DNA of 64,000 nucleotides from positions 92,083 to 156,082 of the forward strand of contig NZ_LTBC01000005.1 of the NCBI RefSeq assembly GCF_001594015.1, read 5' to 3'. A program made the translations under genes and the position numbers. Positions within the stretch are counted from its first letter, which is position 1. Each line of letters starts with the position of its first letter. The notes under the pieces were generated by a model, which saw nothing but the letters and a program-made list of their open reading frames with translations, searched no databases and was not told the origin of the DNA. This stretch comes from Moorella mulderi DSM 14980. GTDB taxonomy: Bacteria; Bacillota; DSM-521; Neomoorellales; Neomoorellaceae. Shown here piece after piece: positions 34,241-43,461 of this stretch.

Positions 34241-35114
34241 AATCCTCACAGCCATGGTGACCCCTTTCACAGCAGACGGTAAATTAGATCTGGACGGCGC
34301 TAAGAAACTTGCCGCTTACCTGGTAGACCACGGCAGCGACGGCCTGGTGGTGGCCGGCACCACCGGGGAGTCGCCGGCTTTGAGCCACGAGGAAAAAATA
34401 GCCCTTTTCCGGGCCGTTAAAGAAGCAGTGGGAGGCAGGGCGGCAGTCATTGCCGGCACGGGCACCAACTCCACCGCCGCCAGCATCGAGCTTTCCCGGG
34501 AGGCAGAAGCCCTGGGGGTAGACGGGCTGATGCTGGTGGTACCCTATTACAACCGCCCTTCCCAGGAGGGCTTGTACCAGCATTTTAAAGCCATTGCCCG
34601 GGCCGTTTCCCTCCCGATTATACTGTATAATATTCCTTCCCGGACGGGGCGCAATATGGAGGCGGCAACGACCTTACGCCTGGCGGAGATTAAAAATATC
34701 GTCGCCGTAAAGGAAGCCAGCGGCGACCTGGACCAGGCGACGGCCATTATCAGGGAGGCGCCGGCCGGCTTCCTCCTGTACAGCGGTGACGACTCCCTGA
34801 CCCTGCCTTTAATGGCCGTAGGCGCCTACGGCATTATCAGCGTCGCCGCCCATGTGGCGGGCGACAAGATGCAGGCCATGGTCAGGGCCTTTGTCAACGG
34901 CGATGTGGCCGGGGCGGCGGCCCTGCACCGGGAGCTTTTCCCTTTGTTTAAAGCTCTGTTCATAACCACCAACCCGGTGCCAGTGAAGGAAGCCCTGCAA
35001 ATGCTGGGCCTACCGGCCGGGCCGGTACGTCTGCCCCTGGTCGGGGCCAGCCCGGCGGAAAAGGAAAAAATCGCCGCGGCCCTGAAAGCGGCGGGCCTGT
35101 TACGGGCTGGTTAA
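34227..35114 (+). CDS. dapA: 4-hydroxy-tetrahydrodipicolinate synthase
   Basis: A 295-residue class I aldolase that condenses pyruvate with aspartate semialdehyde. Motifs: VAGTTGESPALSHEEK (about 43-58), VVPYYNRPSQEGLYQHFKAIA with the catalytic Tyr, LYNIPSRTG, and the Schiff-base Lys in IVAVKEASGDL (about residue 161). The ATG (34227) lies within the end of dapG behind gcgaggtgaaagct. It completes the dapB-dpaA-dpaB-asd-dapG-dapA set. Confidence 0.96.
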   Translation: MPWGRILTAMVTPFTADGKLDLDGAKKLAAYLVDHGSDGLVVAGTTGESPALSHEEKIALFRAVKEAVGGRAAVIAGTGTNSTAASIELSREAEALGVDGLMLVVPYYNRPSQEGLYQHFKAIARAVSLPIILYNIPSRTGRNMEAATTLRLAEIKNIVAVKEASGDLDQATAIIREAPAGFLLYSGDDSLTLPLMAVGAYGIISVAAHVAGDKMQAMVRAFVNGDVAGAAALHRELFPLFKALFITTNPVPVKEALQMLGLPAGPVRLPLVGASPAEKEKIAAALKAAGLLRAG

Positions 35115-35116
35115 TG

Positions 35117-35145
35117 TTGCGGGATAAGGACTTTTGAGGTATAAT
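35117..35145 (+). promoter_or_regulatory. Promoter before the RNase J gene
   Basis: TTGCGG (35117-35122), 17-base spacer, perfect TATAAT (35140-35145), immediately after the dapA stop. Confidence 0.75.
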
Positions 35146-35177
35146 AAATATAGCTGGTTTTGAACGTGGGGGTTAAC

Positions 35178-35203
35178 ACCGGGCCGGCGGCAGCAGGCCC
35201 GGT
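35178..35203 (+). terminator. Leader hairpin or attenuator before the RNase J gene
   Basis: ACCGGGCC and GGCCCGGT are perfect 8-base arms around a 10-base loop, followed by ctttaatt. It is weak as a terminator but well placed for attenuation in the 5' leader of RNase J, whose mRNA is often autoregulated. Confidence 0.5.
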
Positions 35204-35262
35204 CTTTAATTGTGAACGTACTACAAGTTTATCTTTGACAAATGAAAAATGGAGGTGGATTA

Positions 35263-36930
35263 ATGGCCGAAAATGAGCAAAAGGTTTCCTTGATCCCCCT
35301 GGGCGGCCTCGGGGAAATAGGCAAGAACATGATGGCGATCAGGTACGGAAACAGCATACTGGTCGTTGATTGTGGCCTGACCTTTCCCGAGGACGAAATG
35401 CTGGGCGTTGACGCGGTCATACCCGATTACAGCTACCTGCTGGAACACCGGCAAATGGTGAAGGGGATTATCGTTACCCATGGCCACGAAGACCATATCG
35501 GCGCTTTACCCTATGTGCTGAAGGACCTGAATGTACCCGTGTACGGCACCAGGCTGACCCTGGCCCTGCTCCAGGCCAAGTTGAAGGAGCAGGGGAACCT
35601 GAACGGGGTCAAATTACAGCAGGTTAAGCCCCGGGAGATGCTCCGGATTGGCCCCTTCAGGGTGGAGTTTATCCATGTCAGCCATTCCATTGCCGATACC
35701 GTCGCCCTGGCCATCCACACGCCGGTGGGGACCATCGTGCATACCAGCGACTTTAAGATTGACTACACGCCCATCGATGGTGAGGTATTTGACTTCTACA
35801 AGTTTGCCCGGCTGGGGGAAGAGGGCGTCCTGGTGTTATTGTCCGACAGCACCAATGTCGAGCGCCCCGGTTATACTATGTCCGAACGGGTGGTCGGCGA
35901 AACCTTTGATGAAGTGTTCCGCCAGGCCAGGGAGCGCATTATTGTCGCCAGTTTCGCGTCCAATGTGCACCGGTTGCAGCAGATAATCTCTACCGCCTAC
36001 AAGTATAATCGTAAAGTAGCCGTGGTAGGCCGGAGTATGGTTAATGTTGTTAATATAGCCCTGGAGCTGGGCTACCTGGATATCCCGGAAAATACCCTAG
36101 TGGATTTAAGCGAACTGGCCTACCTGCCAAAAAACAGGACGGTGATTATCTCTACCGGGAGCCAGGGGGAACCCATGTCGGCCCTGACCCGCATAGCCAG
36201 GAATGATCACCGCCAGATTGAAATTGTTCCCGGGGATACAGTAATTATTTCGGCATTACCTATCCCCGGCAATGAAAAACTGGTGGCGCGGACGGTTGAC
36301 CAGCTGTTCAAGCAGGGGGCTGATGTTTACCACGAAGCTATAGATGGGGTCCACGTTTCCGGCCACGCCAGCCAGGAAGAGCTGAAGTTGGTTTTAAGCC
36401 TGGTCAAACCCAAATTCTTCGTCCCCGTCCACGGCGAATACCGCATGCTCATCAAGCATGCCCGCCTGGCGGAAGAACTCGGTATACCGCCGGAGAATAT
36501 CTTCGTGGCGGAAAATGGCCAGGTGCTGGAGTTTACGCGCGAGCGGGGCGCCATTACCGGCCGGGTGCCGGCCGGGAGGCTCCTGGTGGACGGCCTGGGG
36601 GTAGGCGATGTAGGCAATATTGTCCTGCGGGACCGCAAGCAGCTGGCCCAGGACGGCCTTTTGATTGTCGTCGTGACTTTAAGCAAAGAGACGGGAGCAG
36701 TGATTGCCGGGCCGGATATTATCTCGCGGGGTTTTGTTTATGTCCGGGAGGCTGAGGAACTGCTGGAGGAGGCCAAAGAAAAGGTCCGCCAGACCCTGGA
36801 CAAATGCGAAGAACGCAAGGTAACTGACTGGGCTACCATTAAAAGCAATATCCGTGACAATTTGAGCAAGTTCCTCTATGAGAAAACCAGGCGTCGCCCC
36901 ATGATCCTGCCGATTATCATGGAGGTATAA
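35263..36930 (+). CDS. rnj: Ribonuclease J
   Basis: A 555-residue metallo-beta-lactamase/beta-CASP nuclease. ATG 35263 follows ggaggtgga; an in-frame ATG at 35242 (7 residues longer) is unlikely. The zinc motif is THGHEDHIGALPYVL (about 71-85). Later are the VSHSIADTVALAI and HTSDFKID motifs, and beta-CASP segments STGSQGEPMSALTRIA, HVSGHASQEEL and PVHGEYRML, then the C-terminal domain. It acts as a 5' exonuclease and endonuclease in mRNA decay and rRNA maturation. It is a single J-type gene here; whether it is J1 or J2 is not decided. Confidence 0.95.
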   Translation: MAENEQKVSLIPLGGLGEIGKNMMAIRYGNSILVVDCGLTFPEDEMLGVDAVIPDYSYLLEHRQMVKGIIVTHGHEDHIGALPYVLKDLNVPVYGTRLTLALLQAKLKEQGNLNGVKLQQVKPREMLRIGPFRVEFIHVSHSIADTVALAIHTPVGTIVHTSDFKIDYTPIDGEVFDFYKFARLGEEGVLVLLSDSTNVERPGYTMSERVVGETFDEVFRQARERIIVASFASNVHRLQQIISTAYKYNRKVAVVGRSMVNVVNIALELGYLDIPENTLVDLSELAYLPKNRTVIISTGSQGEPMSALTRIARNDHRQIEIVPGDTVIISALPIPGNEKLVARTVDQLFKQGADVYHEAIDGVHVSGHASQEELKLVLSLVKPKFFVPVHGEYRMLIKHARLAEELGIPPENIFVAENGQVLEFTRERGAITGRVPAGRLLVDGLGVGDVGNIVLRDRKQLAQDGLLIVVVTLSKETGAVIAGPDIISRGFVYVREAEELLEEAKEKVRQTLDKCEERKVTDWATIKSNIRDNLSKFLYEKTRRRPMILPIIMEV

Positions 36931-36937
36931 TTTTTGC

Positions 36938-36968
36938 ACCGGGTGCCGGAAGGCCCCGGTTCTTTTTT
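36938..36968 (+). terminator. Terminator of the RNase J gene
   Basis: ACCGGG (36938-36943) and CCCGGT (36955-36960) followed by TCTTTTTT, eight bases after the stop codon of the RNase J gene. Confidence 0.8.
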
Positions 36969-37052
36969 AATCAAGGCTACCAGGGTTAAAGACATATTTG
37001 GGTTGTTTGTTTTCCTTCACCCCGCCCAGGCGGCCCTTCGAGCGGGCCACCA

Positions 37053-37070
37053 GTATTTACAGGTAAATAC
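37053..37070. promoter_or_regulatory. Perfect palindrome upstream of the methylase (operator candidate)
   Basis: GTATTTAC and GTAAATAC are perfect 8-base arms around AG, 90 bases before the dam-like gene. It has the size and symmetry of a dimeric regulator site, but no regulator is near. Confidence 0.35.
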
Positions 37071-37159
37071 CTACCACCGTCGTTTGTAGCTATCTAAGAA
37101 GGAATTTGTCTCCTGGAAGCGAATATCTTGCTAGAGGCTAACCCTGGAGGTAATAGCAG

Positions 37160-38002
37160 GTGTTAGATAAATCTTCCTCTTTATGGGTTCGAGAATTGAG
37201 ACCTAAGCCTCCTGTGAAATGGGCAGGGGGTAAAGCCCAGCTCATATCGCAATTTGAGCCACTATTCCCTAAGAAGGAATATAGCCATTATATAGAACCT
37301 TTCTTGGGGGGTGGGGCGGTGTTTTTCCACTTACTGCCCCCCAGTGCTATACTTATTGATAGCAACGAAGAGCTTATTAATTTTTACCTGGTAGTGCGTG
37401 ACAACCTAGAGGAACTGCTAAGCGACCTCAAAAAGCATAAAAACACACCTGAATATTATTACTCCATCCGGGCTTTAGACCCGCGGTATCTTTCCCCAGT
37501 AGAGCGGGCCTCCAGGTTCTTGTATCTTAATAAAACAGGTTATAATGGCCTATGGAGGGTGAACAGCCAGGGTAAGCATAACGTACCCTTTGGGAGATAT
37601 AAAAATCCCAAGATCGTGGATGAGCCCAACCTCCGGTTAGTTACGGAAGCTTTGAGAAATGCGCAGGTGATTTGTGATGACTTTAGCCGCGTACTGGACT
37701 TTGCCCAACGGGGTGCCTTTGTGTACCTGGACCCACCTTATTACCCTTTATCGGATACGGCCAACTTTACGGGATACACTTCGGATGCTTTCGGGCCTGA
37801 AGACCAAAAGCGCCTAGCAGGTGTGTTTAGAGAGTTGGATAGGAGGGGCTGCCTGGTAATGCTGAGTAATTCAGATACGCCCTTTATACGTGAATTGTAC
37901 TCAGGATACGATATTCAGGTAGTCTACGCCAGGAGGGCTATAAACTGCAGGCCTAAACGGAGAGGACCGATAACGGAACTTGTCATTCGGAATTACAGGT
38001 GA
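37160..38002 (+). CDS. dam: Solitary Dam/DpnM-type DNA adenine methyltransferase
   Basis: A 280-residue N6-adenine methylase of the D12 class. GTG 37160 follows ctggagg with 9 bases. The AdoMet-binding loop is YIEPFLGGGAVFFHL (about 43-57, the F-x-G-x-G motif), the catalytic DPPY is VYLDPPYYPLSDTANF (about 189-204), and PVKWAGGKAQLISQF is typical of the GATC-specific Dam/DpnII branch. No restriction enzyme gene lies next to it, so it is probably an orphan methylase with a regulatory or repair role, or a phage/plasmid remnant. GATC specificity is inferred from the family. Base usage is lower in GC than the upstream genes. Confidence 0.88.
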   Translation: MLDKSSSLWVRELRPKPPVKWAGGKAQLISQFEPLFPKKEYSHYIEPFLGGGAVFFHLLPPSAILIDSNEELINFYLVVRDNLEELLSDLKKHKNTPEYYYSIRALDPRYLSPVERASRFLYLNKTGYNGLWRVNSQGKHNVPFGRYKNPKIVDEPNLRLVTEALRNAQVICDDFSRVLDFAQRGAFVYLDPPYYPLSDTANFTGYTSDAFGPEDQKRLAGVFRELDRRGCLVMLSNSDTPFIRELYSGYDIQVVYARRAINCRPKRRGPITELVIRNYR

Positions 38003-38478
38003 GGGTGGGTTATGCCTTGACCTGTTGGTGGCCATATAGGCCGCCTCGGCCAGTTTTGAGGCCGGGGCCAGTTCAAAGCTTTCTTTCAGGTGAGCAGTTT
38101 GTACTGGCAATACATCCTTGGCAAGAAGGGTGGCGTAGCGGCTGTTTATATTGTTTGGATATTGGAAAATAATTTGGTGATCAGAGTGATAGTATCCCGG
38201 AGAAAACCCTGGATTGGAGGCTTTCATCTTCCGAGCTATTTGGCAGCTTTTTGTCTGCTTTCTGCACAAATTTTTTACTTATACTTCAATCTTTTCTCGG
38301 TTGCGAAATTCGGGGTATTCGCTGGAGACGGGTATTCCCTTACATTTTTACTCCTTTGGTTAGTTTTAAGACAGAAGCAAAACCTGTTCTATGGCTTTGA
38401 TAAAAAAATCGTTTTGCGTGCAGGCAATATTGATAAATTGGCATTACTGGGGTAAAATGGCGGCAGGAAGATGATAAA
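38003..38478. other. Gene-free stretch between the methylase and the UPF0175 remnant
   Basis: About 475 bases. Open frames run on both strands (plus 38090-38455 and minus 37901-38269), but neither has an RBS or a recognisable family. The minus frame around 38040-38250 has protein-like composition (SRYATLLAKDVLPVQTAHL) and could be a decayed gene. I see nothing else I can support. Confidence 0.4.
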
Positions 38479-38697
38479 ATGCAATGTCAGACCATAAGGA
38501 TTGAATTCGAGTTACCTAAAGAGCTTTTTTAAAGGGCCGGGTCTCGGAGCAAATGGTTAAAGCCGAGGCTTTAAAAAGGCTGGCGGCAACTTTCTTTGCC
38601 GATGGCAGCCTGTCATTAGGCAAGGCGGCAGAACTGGCTAAAATATCAAAACAGGATTTTTTAGACTTCCTGGCAGAACACGAGTATGGAATTTCCG
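38479..38697 (+). pseudogene. UPF0175-type antitoxin-like gene, frameshifted and truncated
   Basis: The start (MQCQTIRIEFELPKELF) and the body (LSLGKAAELAKISKQDFLDFLAEHE) match the two parts of UPF0175 proteins, small DNA-binding antitoxin-like proteins. They lie in different frames: a TAA at 38530-38532 ends the first part within a run of six T (38525-38530). One extra T would give ELFLKGRVSEQMVKAEALKRLAATFFADG, so a one-base deletion broke the gene. The 3' end is then cut at about 38690-38697, where the sequence switches to the 3' end of an IS256 transposase on the other strand. Confidence 0.7.
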
Positions 38698-39512
38698 CTG
38701 CAGCGACTTGGGACATACTTCTAATATGTTGCGGATAAAATGCGTCTGACATCGCTGCCAGCTTACTCCCTGAAAATGGGTCATAATGGCCTTTACAAGC
38801 CCCTTATGGTCGTCCGAAACCACCCAGTCAACGCCTTTTAACCCACGCCTCTTCAGACAGGCGAAAAACTCCGACCAGCTAGCCTCAGATTCACCGTCCC
38901 CAATCATCAGCCCTAAAATCTCCCGATAGCCCTCCCTGTTGACCCCAGAGCCTATAAGCACACTTTGTGATCGCACCCGGCCACCTTTCCGCACCTTTAT
39001 GACCAGGGCATCCACCAGAAGAAAGGGATACTCCTTTTCACTTAAGTCCCGTTCATTCCAGGCTTTTACAATCGGGGCAAGACGTTTGCATAGCTCGGAT
39101 ACGGTCGACTAGATAGCTCTGTGCCGCACAACTCGTGGAAAACTCGCCGCATCTAATCCGGGGTACCTACAAAACGAGACGCCCAATCCTGGTTACTAGT
39201 GATTTCTCCCGGTAGCCATTACAATATCCCCGCCTTTCCTCTGTGCGTTCGTATGGCTTAGCTTTGAGCTGCTCTGTGACCTGGGCCTCGAGAATCTGAT
39301 TTAGAACCTGCTCCACCAGCGGGGCCAAGCCATCATCCCGCAAAAATAGCTGTTGCAGAAGCTCGCCATCTACGGTAACCTGGTAATGGGCCATCTTCCA
39401 TACCCCCTGGTGATGGTTTTTGTTTTGCCTATTTTTTATTACCAGAGGGAGGGTGGCCCTTCCTGCTTCTAATCCCACCCTTTTTTACACACTATACCGG
39501 ACACTATTCTTA
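38690..39512 (-). mobile_element. IS256-family element remnant (mutator-type transposase, truncated)
   Basis: The reverse strand encodes the N terminus of a mutator-type transposase from ATG 39394 (MAHYQVTVDGELLQQLFLRDDGLAPLVEQVLNQ, GYCNGYREKSLVTRIGRL) and, in another frame, the central domain (VIKVRKGGRVRSQSVLIGSGVNREGYREILGL, VVSDDHKGLVKAIMTHFQGVSWQRCQTHFIRNIL). Around 39100-39170 the frames break and roughly 60 residues of the usual protein are missing. The protein stops near KSLQRKFH at the junction with the UPF0175 remnant, so the last third is gone. The outer end near 39485-39512 (TTTACACACTATACCGGACACTAT) looks like a degenerate IS256 terminal repeat. It is not functional. Confidence 0.75.
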
Positions 39513-39703
39513 TAAATATTTCCTTCTCTACACCTGTAAAAATTATTTTTGGCTGCTCGCAGGGGTGCGGAAGATGAGCTTAAACAAGGTCCTTCTATTA
39601 AATCCCTGAAATACGCTCATTTTGGGGATTAGCTTTTTTTTCCCTTTTTTGTCCCTTTAATTCCTTTATTTGTTAATTATGGTTTTATAAATTATGGTTT
39701 ATA

Positions 39704-39812
39704 TTCGTTGTTATGGTGACCTCGTTGATTTGCTCGTCCAAGATGCCTTTTATTTTTTGCCATCACTCACTCCCCTTTAATTGGATTGTTCCCTGCTTTT
39801 ACCTGGGGTTTT
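39704..39812 (+). repeat. Dispersed ~110-base repeat, copy A (direct)
   Basis: The stretch from aattatggttta through gacctcgttgatttgctcgtcc to tccctgcttttacctggggtttt reappears in reverse complement at 61625-61745 (copy D) and 60465-60590 (copy C), with a shorter copy at 48966-49010 (copy B). It covers the 3' end of the sigma-54 activator gene and encodes its final residues. Confidence 0.7.
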
Positions 39813-41753
39813 TTGGGCGTTACGAAAGGCTACATTACCACCTACATTTTTGCTTCTCCTCCAAAACGTCGACCTGCTAATCCCCAGAATTTCAGCTGCT
39901 TTTGTCTTGTTCCCACAAGCCAGCTTTAGGGCAGTGGCAATAACTTCTTCGTCGAGTTTTTCCCTGATTTTTTGCGCTTCAAAGTTAGTGGTAATCAAAT
40001 CAATAAAAGGTAACTTATCTTTATTGTAAATTTGAGATGCCTTTAAAAATCTGCAAAGATCGCTGTACAACTGTTTTGCAGGAAGTGTCATTTTTTGGGA
40101 ATACATTAAATAAGTCACGAGTCTCTCTAATATGTTCTGTAACTCTCTTACATTGCCAGGCCAACTGTAATTCTTGTATATATCTAAAATCACCTCTTTT
40201 ATGACTGAAATGGTAATTGGTGGAATTTTGTCGCCCAAAAACGCGTCGATCAAGTCTAAAATATCCTCGCGTCTTTCTGTAAGAGGTGGAATATCCAAAA
40301 CTAAAACCGCCAAACGATAATAAAGATCAGATCTAAACTTACCCGATATAACGTAATCTTCCAAACGGACATTGGTTGCCGCTATAATACGCACATCTAC
40401 CGGAATAAGCACTTCTCCACCAAGGCGCAAAACTTCCCTTTCCTGTAAAACTCGCAAAAGTTTTGCTTGAAGGGGAAGGGGCATCTCGCCAATCTCATCT
40501 AAAAACAATGTCCCTTTATGGGCCAATTCTATTAAACCTCGCTTTCCTTTTTTTTTAGCTCCTGTAAAGGCCCCTTCTTCATAACCAAAAAGTTCGCTCT
40601 CAAGAAGATTTTCAGGCAAAGCAGCGCAATTGACAGCTACAAATGGTTCTCCCGACCTGGGACTGTTATTATGAATGCTGGCGGCAAATAACTCCTTGCC
40701 CGTGCCGGTCGGCCCTACAATTAACACGTTTGCCTCAGAGCATACGGCATAGGATCGAGCTATTTCCTTAACTGCGGAAAGCCCCTTCCCAATTATATCT
40801 CCAAAATTATATTTAGCTATATGCGGCCTAGATAACATTTGCTTTCGTATATTATAGCTCGCTTTTTCAACTCTCTTTACTTCCTGGAAACGATAAAACC
40901 ATGTACCCTCATCAAAAACAATGTCGCATAGTAATTCTTCGCCATTTATATTAGTCACAAAGTTTTCTTTGGGGCCACTATTCACTAACGTCTCCGGAAG
41001 AACTTCGGCAACCTTCATGCCTATAGTATTCGATTTGCTTCGACCAAGAATCTGCGCCGCAACATTATTGATGAATTCGATGCAATAATTAAAATTATTT
41101 ACTACTATCAAACCAACATTGCTAAGATCTATTATTCTATTCAGTTTTTCATAACTCCTTTTCATCTTAAGTTCTCGCTTTATCATTGCTAACTGAAGTG
41201 CTTCCAATAAAGCCTGCTTAATTGCCTGCTCCGAATAATAATAAAATGCTTTAAGCCCGTACTTAGGGGCTAAATCGCATACTAGGCTTCCCCCAACAAC
41301 AGCCTTACCTCTCTGTTGGGCTATTGAATAAAATATATTGTTTAATTCGTCCTGATTAGTAAATTTATATTGAGAAATTTTAATATCAGCCCGAAAAATA
41401 TCTTTTACGTAGTTCAATTCTACTAAATCATAAGAATTAATTACATGAACCCATGAGTCTATATTTGCGGCCTCCCTAACGGTCAGTATTATGTCAAAAG
41501 GGAGAGGTTTTATTACTATTTTGGGTATTGCAGGAAACCATAATTCTAAAAGTTCACTATGTGAGCGCCCACATACAAATACTTCAATCTCATCTGCAAC
41601 CTGATTGATTTGAGAAAAAGCTTCATGAAACATGCCCTGAAAATATACGAATTCATTATTCTGATATGGCAAATCATTCAGTAATACTTTCTGAGTTAAA
41701 TCAATAATTTTTCTGCGACCGATAATACCTATCTTGCTTTTTTTAGTAACCAT
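39777..41753 (-). CDS. Sigma-54-dependent activator with PrpR-type N-terminal sensor and PAS domain
   Basis: A 658-residue bacterial enhancer-binding protein. Start ATG 41753 was chosen because ggggggat lies 9 bases before it; longer in-frame starts lie at 41762 and 41843. Domains in order: a PrpR_N-like ligand sensor (about 1-200, with [12 protein letters not shown] and [18 protein letters not shown]), PAS (about 205-300, with [11 protein letters not shown]), and the AAA+ domain with Walker A GPTGTGKE (about 346-353) and GAFTGA (about 393-398) for sigma-54 contact. A Fis-type helix-turn-helix follows ([19 protein letters not shown], about 615-635). The C-terminal tail is encoded by repeat copy A. 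PrpR_N binds small carboxylates such as 2-methylcitrate in PrpR. It lies 2.4 kb before the sigma-54 promoter at 44157. Confidence 0.93.
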   Translation of the reverse strand: MVTKKSKIGIIGRRKIIDLTQKVLLNDLPYQNNEFVYFQGMFHEAFSQINQVADEIEVFVCGRSHSELLELWFPAIPKIVIKPLPFDIILTVREAANIDSWVHVINSYDLVELNYVKDIFRADIKISQYKFTNQDELNNIFYSIAQQRGKAVVGGSLVCDLAPKYGLKAFYYYSEQAIKQALLEALQLAMIKRELKMKRSYEKLNRIIDLSNVGLIVVNNFNYCIEFINNVAAQILGRSKSNTIGMKVAEVLPETLVNSGPKENFVTNINGEELLCDIVFDEGTWFYRFQEVKRVEKASYNIRKQMLSRPHIAKYNFGDIIGKGLSAVKEIARSYAVCSEANVLIVGPTGTGKELFAASIHNNSPRSGEPFVAVNCAALPENLLESELFGYEEGAFTGAKKKGKRGLIELAHKGTLFLDEIGEMPLPLQAKLLRVLQEREVLRLGGEVLIPVDVRIIAATNVRLEDYVISGKFRSDLYYRLAVLVLDIPPLTERREDILDLIDAFLGDKIPPITISVIKEVILDIYKNYSWPGNVRELQNILERLVTYLMYSQKMTLPAKQLYSDLCRFLKASQIYNKDKLPFIDLITTNFEAQKIREKLDEEVIATALKLACGNKTKAAEILGISRSTFWRRSKNVGGNVAFRNAQKTPGKSREQSN

Positions 41754-41935
41754 ATCTATCATCCCCCCTGATTTTGTCGAGATGTTTCTCGGATGCACCT
41801 TGTCGATGCTTCCAAAACAGAATTTCTGAACCTGTTTCAGCACAATACTTTTTTGTGTATGAAGGTTACCCCTCTCCCTGTGGAGAATCTTATTAGTAAC
41901 GCCATCAAATCCCAGTAAAGGAGGGTAACCAAACT

Positions 41936-42537
41936 TTGAGTCGTAAGGCTTTCGGTAATCCGCCTTGCCCTAAATGCGGGAGCCATCCTCGCAAAAATGG
42001 TCATCAGCATGGCCCCGATGACAACCTCTATCAGAATTACCAGTGCACCAACCTCGATTGTCTCCACCAGTTCTAACCTGGTATGCCACGGTCTAAGCAA
42101 AAGGAAACTGCTGTCCATTGCCCACTATGTGGCCGCCCTATGGAGATGCGTTACTCTAAACACACCCTTGCTATTGCCCTCTACTTTAGCGTTTATCTGG
42201 CTCTCCCGGCCACAATTACCGCTACTATCTTGAAGGATATCTTTAACGTTTCTCCTTCACCAGATATTGAGATCTGGACTAAAAGGCGGCTGCTTGCCTC
42301 TACCAGAAATTGGGGCACCTTGAACTTCCTGTCCCCAACGGTAAGGTGCATATCGACGAGACTTTCCTCTTCCACAATCGCCATAAGATTTTTTGGGCTA
42401 CTCGCAACCCTGAACACCGCCTCATCCTGGCCTGGTTCTTTTCCCATAACCGGGATTCCCTGGCCGCTTTTAATTTCCTGAAGCAGCTTAATACCAACAA
42501 TAATGGAGAAAACCTAACGGTAGTCAGGGGGAATTAA
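41936..42537 (+). pseudogene. Zinc-ribbon DDE transposase remnant (IS6/IS1-like)
   Basis: A TTG at 41936 behind aaaggagg starts [17 protein letters not shown], the first zinc ribbon of a transposase, then a stop (TAA near 42074) interrupts. The same frame resumes with CPLCGRPMEMRYSKHTLAIALYFSVYLALPATI, a second zinc-ribbon plus helix. A frameshift near 42305 then gives VPNGKVHIDETFLFHNRHKIFWATRNPEHRLILAWFFSH, the DDE catalytic region, ending abruptly at 42537 against another element. It is not functional. Confidence 0.6.
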
Positions 42538-43177
42538 TTAAGAATAGCCTTCAACTCGCGAAAAACGGCAGCCTGTCCGCGGCCAAGGATAGCCCTCCGG
42601 CGACTGTAACCCGTCACCACATCGACGACGGTGATTGTGTAGGCAAAATGGCCCAGGGAAGAACCGCCATTATGCTCAACCAGGTCAACTTCAAGGGCTC
42701 CGGGACGGTTTTCATCCCAATCATAGCACTCGATTGGCACCTCGGTATGAAGCCTGGAACCAGGTTTCTGGTGCGGTATGGTACGTTTAGGCTTAGGTGA
42801 GCGCCACCGGGCCATTCTTCTGGCTAAAGTAGACCGGCTAATCTGAGCCAGTTGCTCACCGTACCTGAGGCGTGAGGAAAAGCTCCCCGTGGCTGGCCAG
42901 GAGCTCAGCGGTGGATAGCAGTACAGGATGCAGGCGTTCAGTACAGGGATAGTCCAGGGCCTCCCAAACAAGCTGGATAGCTGGAAGCGCCTCTAAATAC
43001 TTTAATGGCTTAGTTCGCTTTCTAGGCGGCTTTTTGGCAGATAATAGCATACTTACAGTTATATACAAGCATTTTGCCGACTTCGTCGATTATCTGGGAT
43101 TTGTTGGCCCGGGGGGTAGCCTGGCGGTAACGCTGGTGCATATTGCTTAAATACTCACGGCGACTATCTAATGACAT
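42534..43177 (-). pseudogene. IS481-like integrase-type transposase remnant
   Basis: Read on the minus strand from ATG 43177: MSLDSRREYLSNMHQRYRQATPRANKSQIIDEVGKML, then a stop and frame change, LKYLEALPAIQLVWEALDYPCTERLHPVLLSTAELLASHGELFL (42856-43068), then a second frame change to SRSTLARRMARW and VDLVEHNGGSSLGHFAYTITVVDVVTGYSRRRAILGRGQ (42534-42830), the DDE integrase core. The protein stops at 42534 and lacks its last part. At least two frameshifts and a truncation make it dead. Confidence 0.65.
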
Positions 43178-43282
43178 CCCCAATAATCATTACCAATCTC
43201 TCTCTATACAATTTCACAATAAAAACTTACATAAAGCGGTTTTTGCACGAAATCATTATATGCCTTTACACTATACTTTACT

Positions 43283-43382
43283 AAAGTAAAAATATTAACT
43301 TGTCAAGAGCCATTGCGTCTTAAAATCCGCCAAATTTCTAAAATATCCTGTCCTTACAAGAAAAAATTCTTATTATAATGAT
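43283..43382 (+). repeat. Second dispersed repeat, copy E1
   Basis: About 95 bases beginning aaaaatattaacttgtcaag, continuing with ccgccaaatttctaaaatatcc and ending with aagaaaaaattcttattataatg. It has a close (roughly 80-85%) direct copy at 60343-60440 (E2). No coding capacity is visible. Confidence 0.65.
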
Positions 43383-43384
43383 TT

Positions 43385-43413
43385 TTGACACCGAACTATG
43401 ATATTATCATAGT
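43385..43413 (+). promoter_or_regulatory. TTGACA with 19-base perfect palindrome (operator-like)
   Basis: TTGACA (43385-43390) is followed at once by ACTATGATA (43395-43403), one T, and TATCATAGT (43405-43413), a perfect inverted repeat. A -10 is unclear (TATCAT at 14 bases, CATAGT at 17). A repressor operator or an IS promoter is possible. Confidence 0.4.
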
Positions 43414-43461
43414 GTAAGCTAACATTCGCCACACCATCTCATTTTCCTCCAGGGTGGTCTC

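Noticed and set aside
38090..38455. 121-residue plus-strand frame with hydrophobic stretches
   Set aside because: No RBS, no family, starts in a region with competing frames on the other strand.
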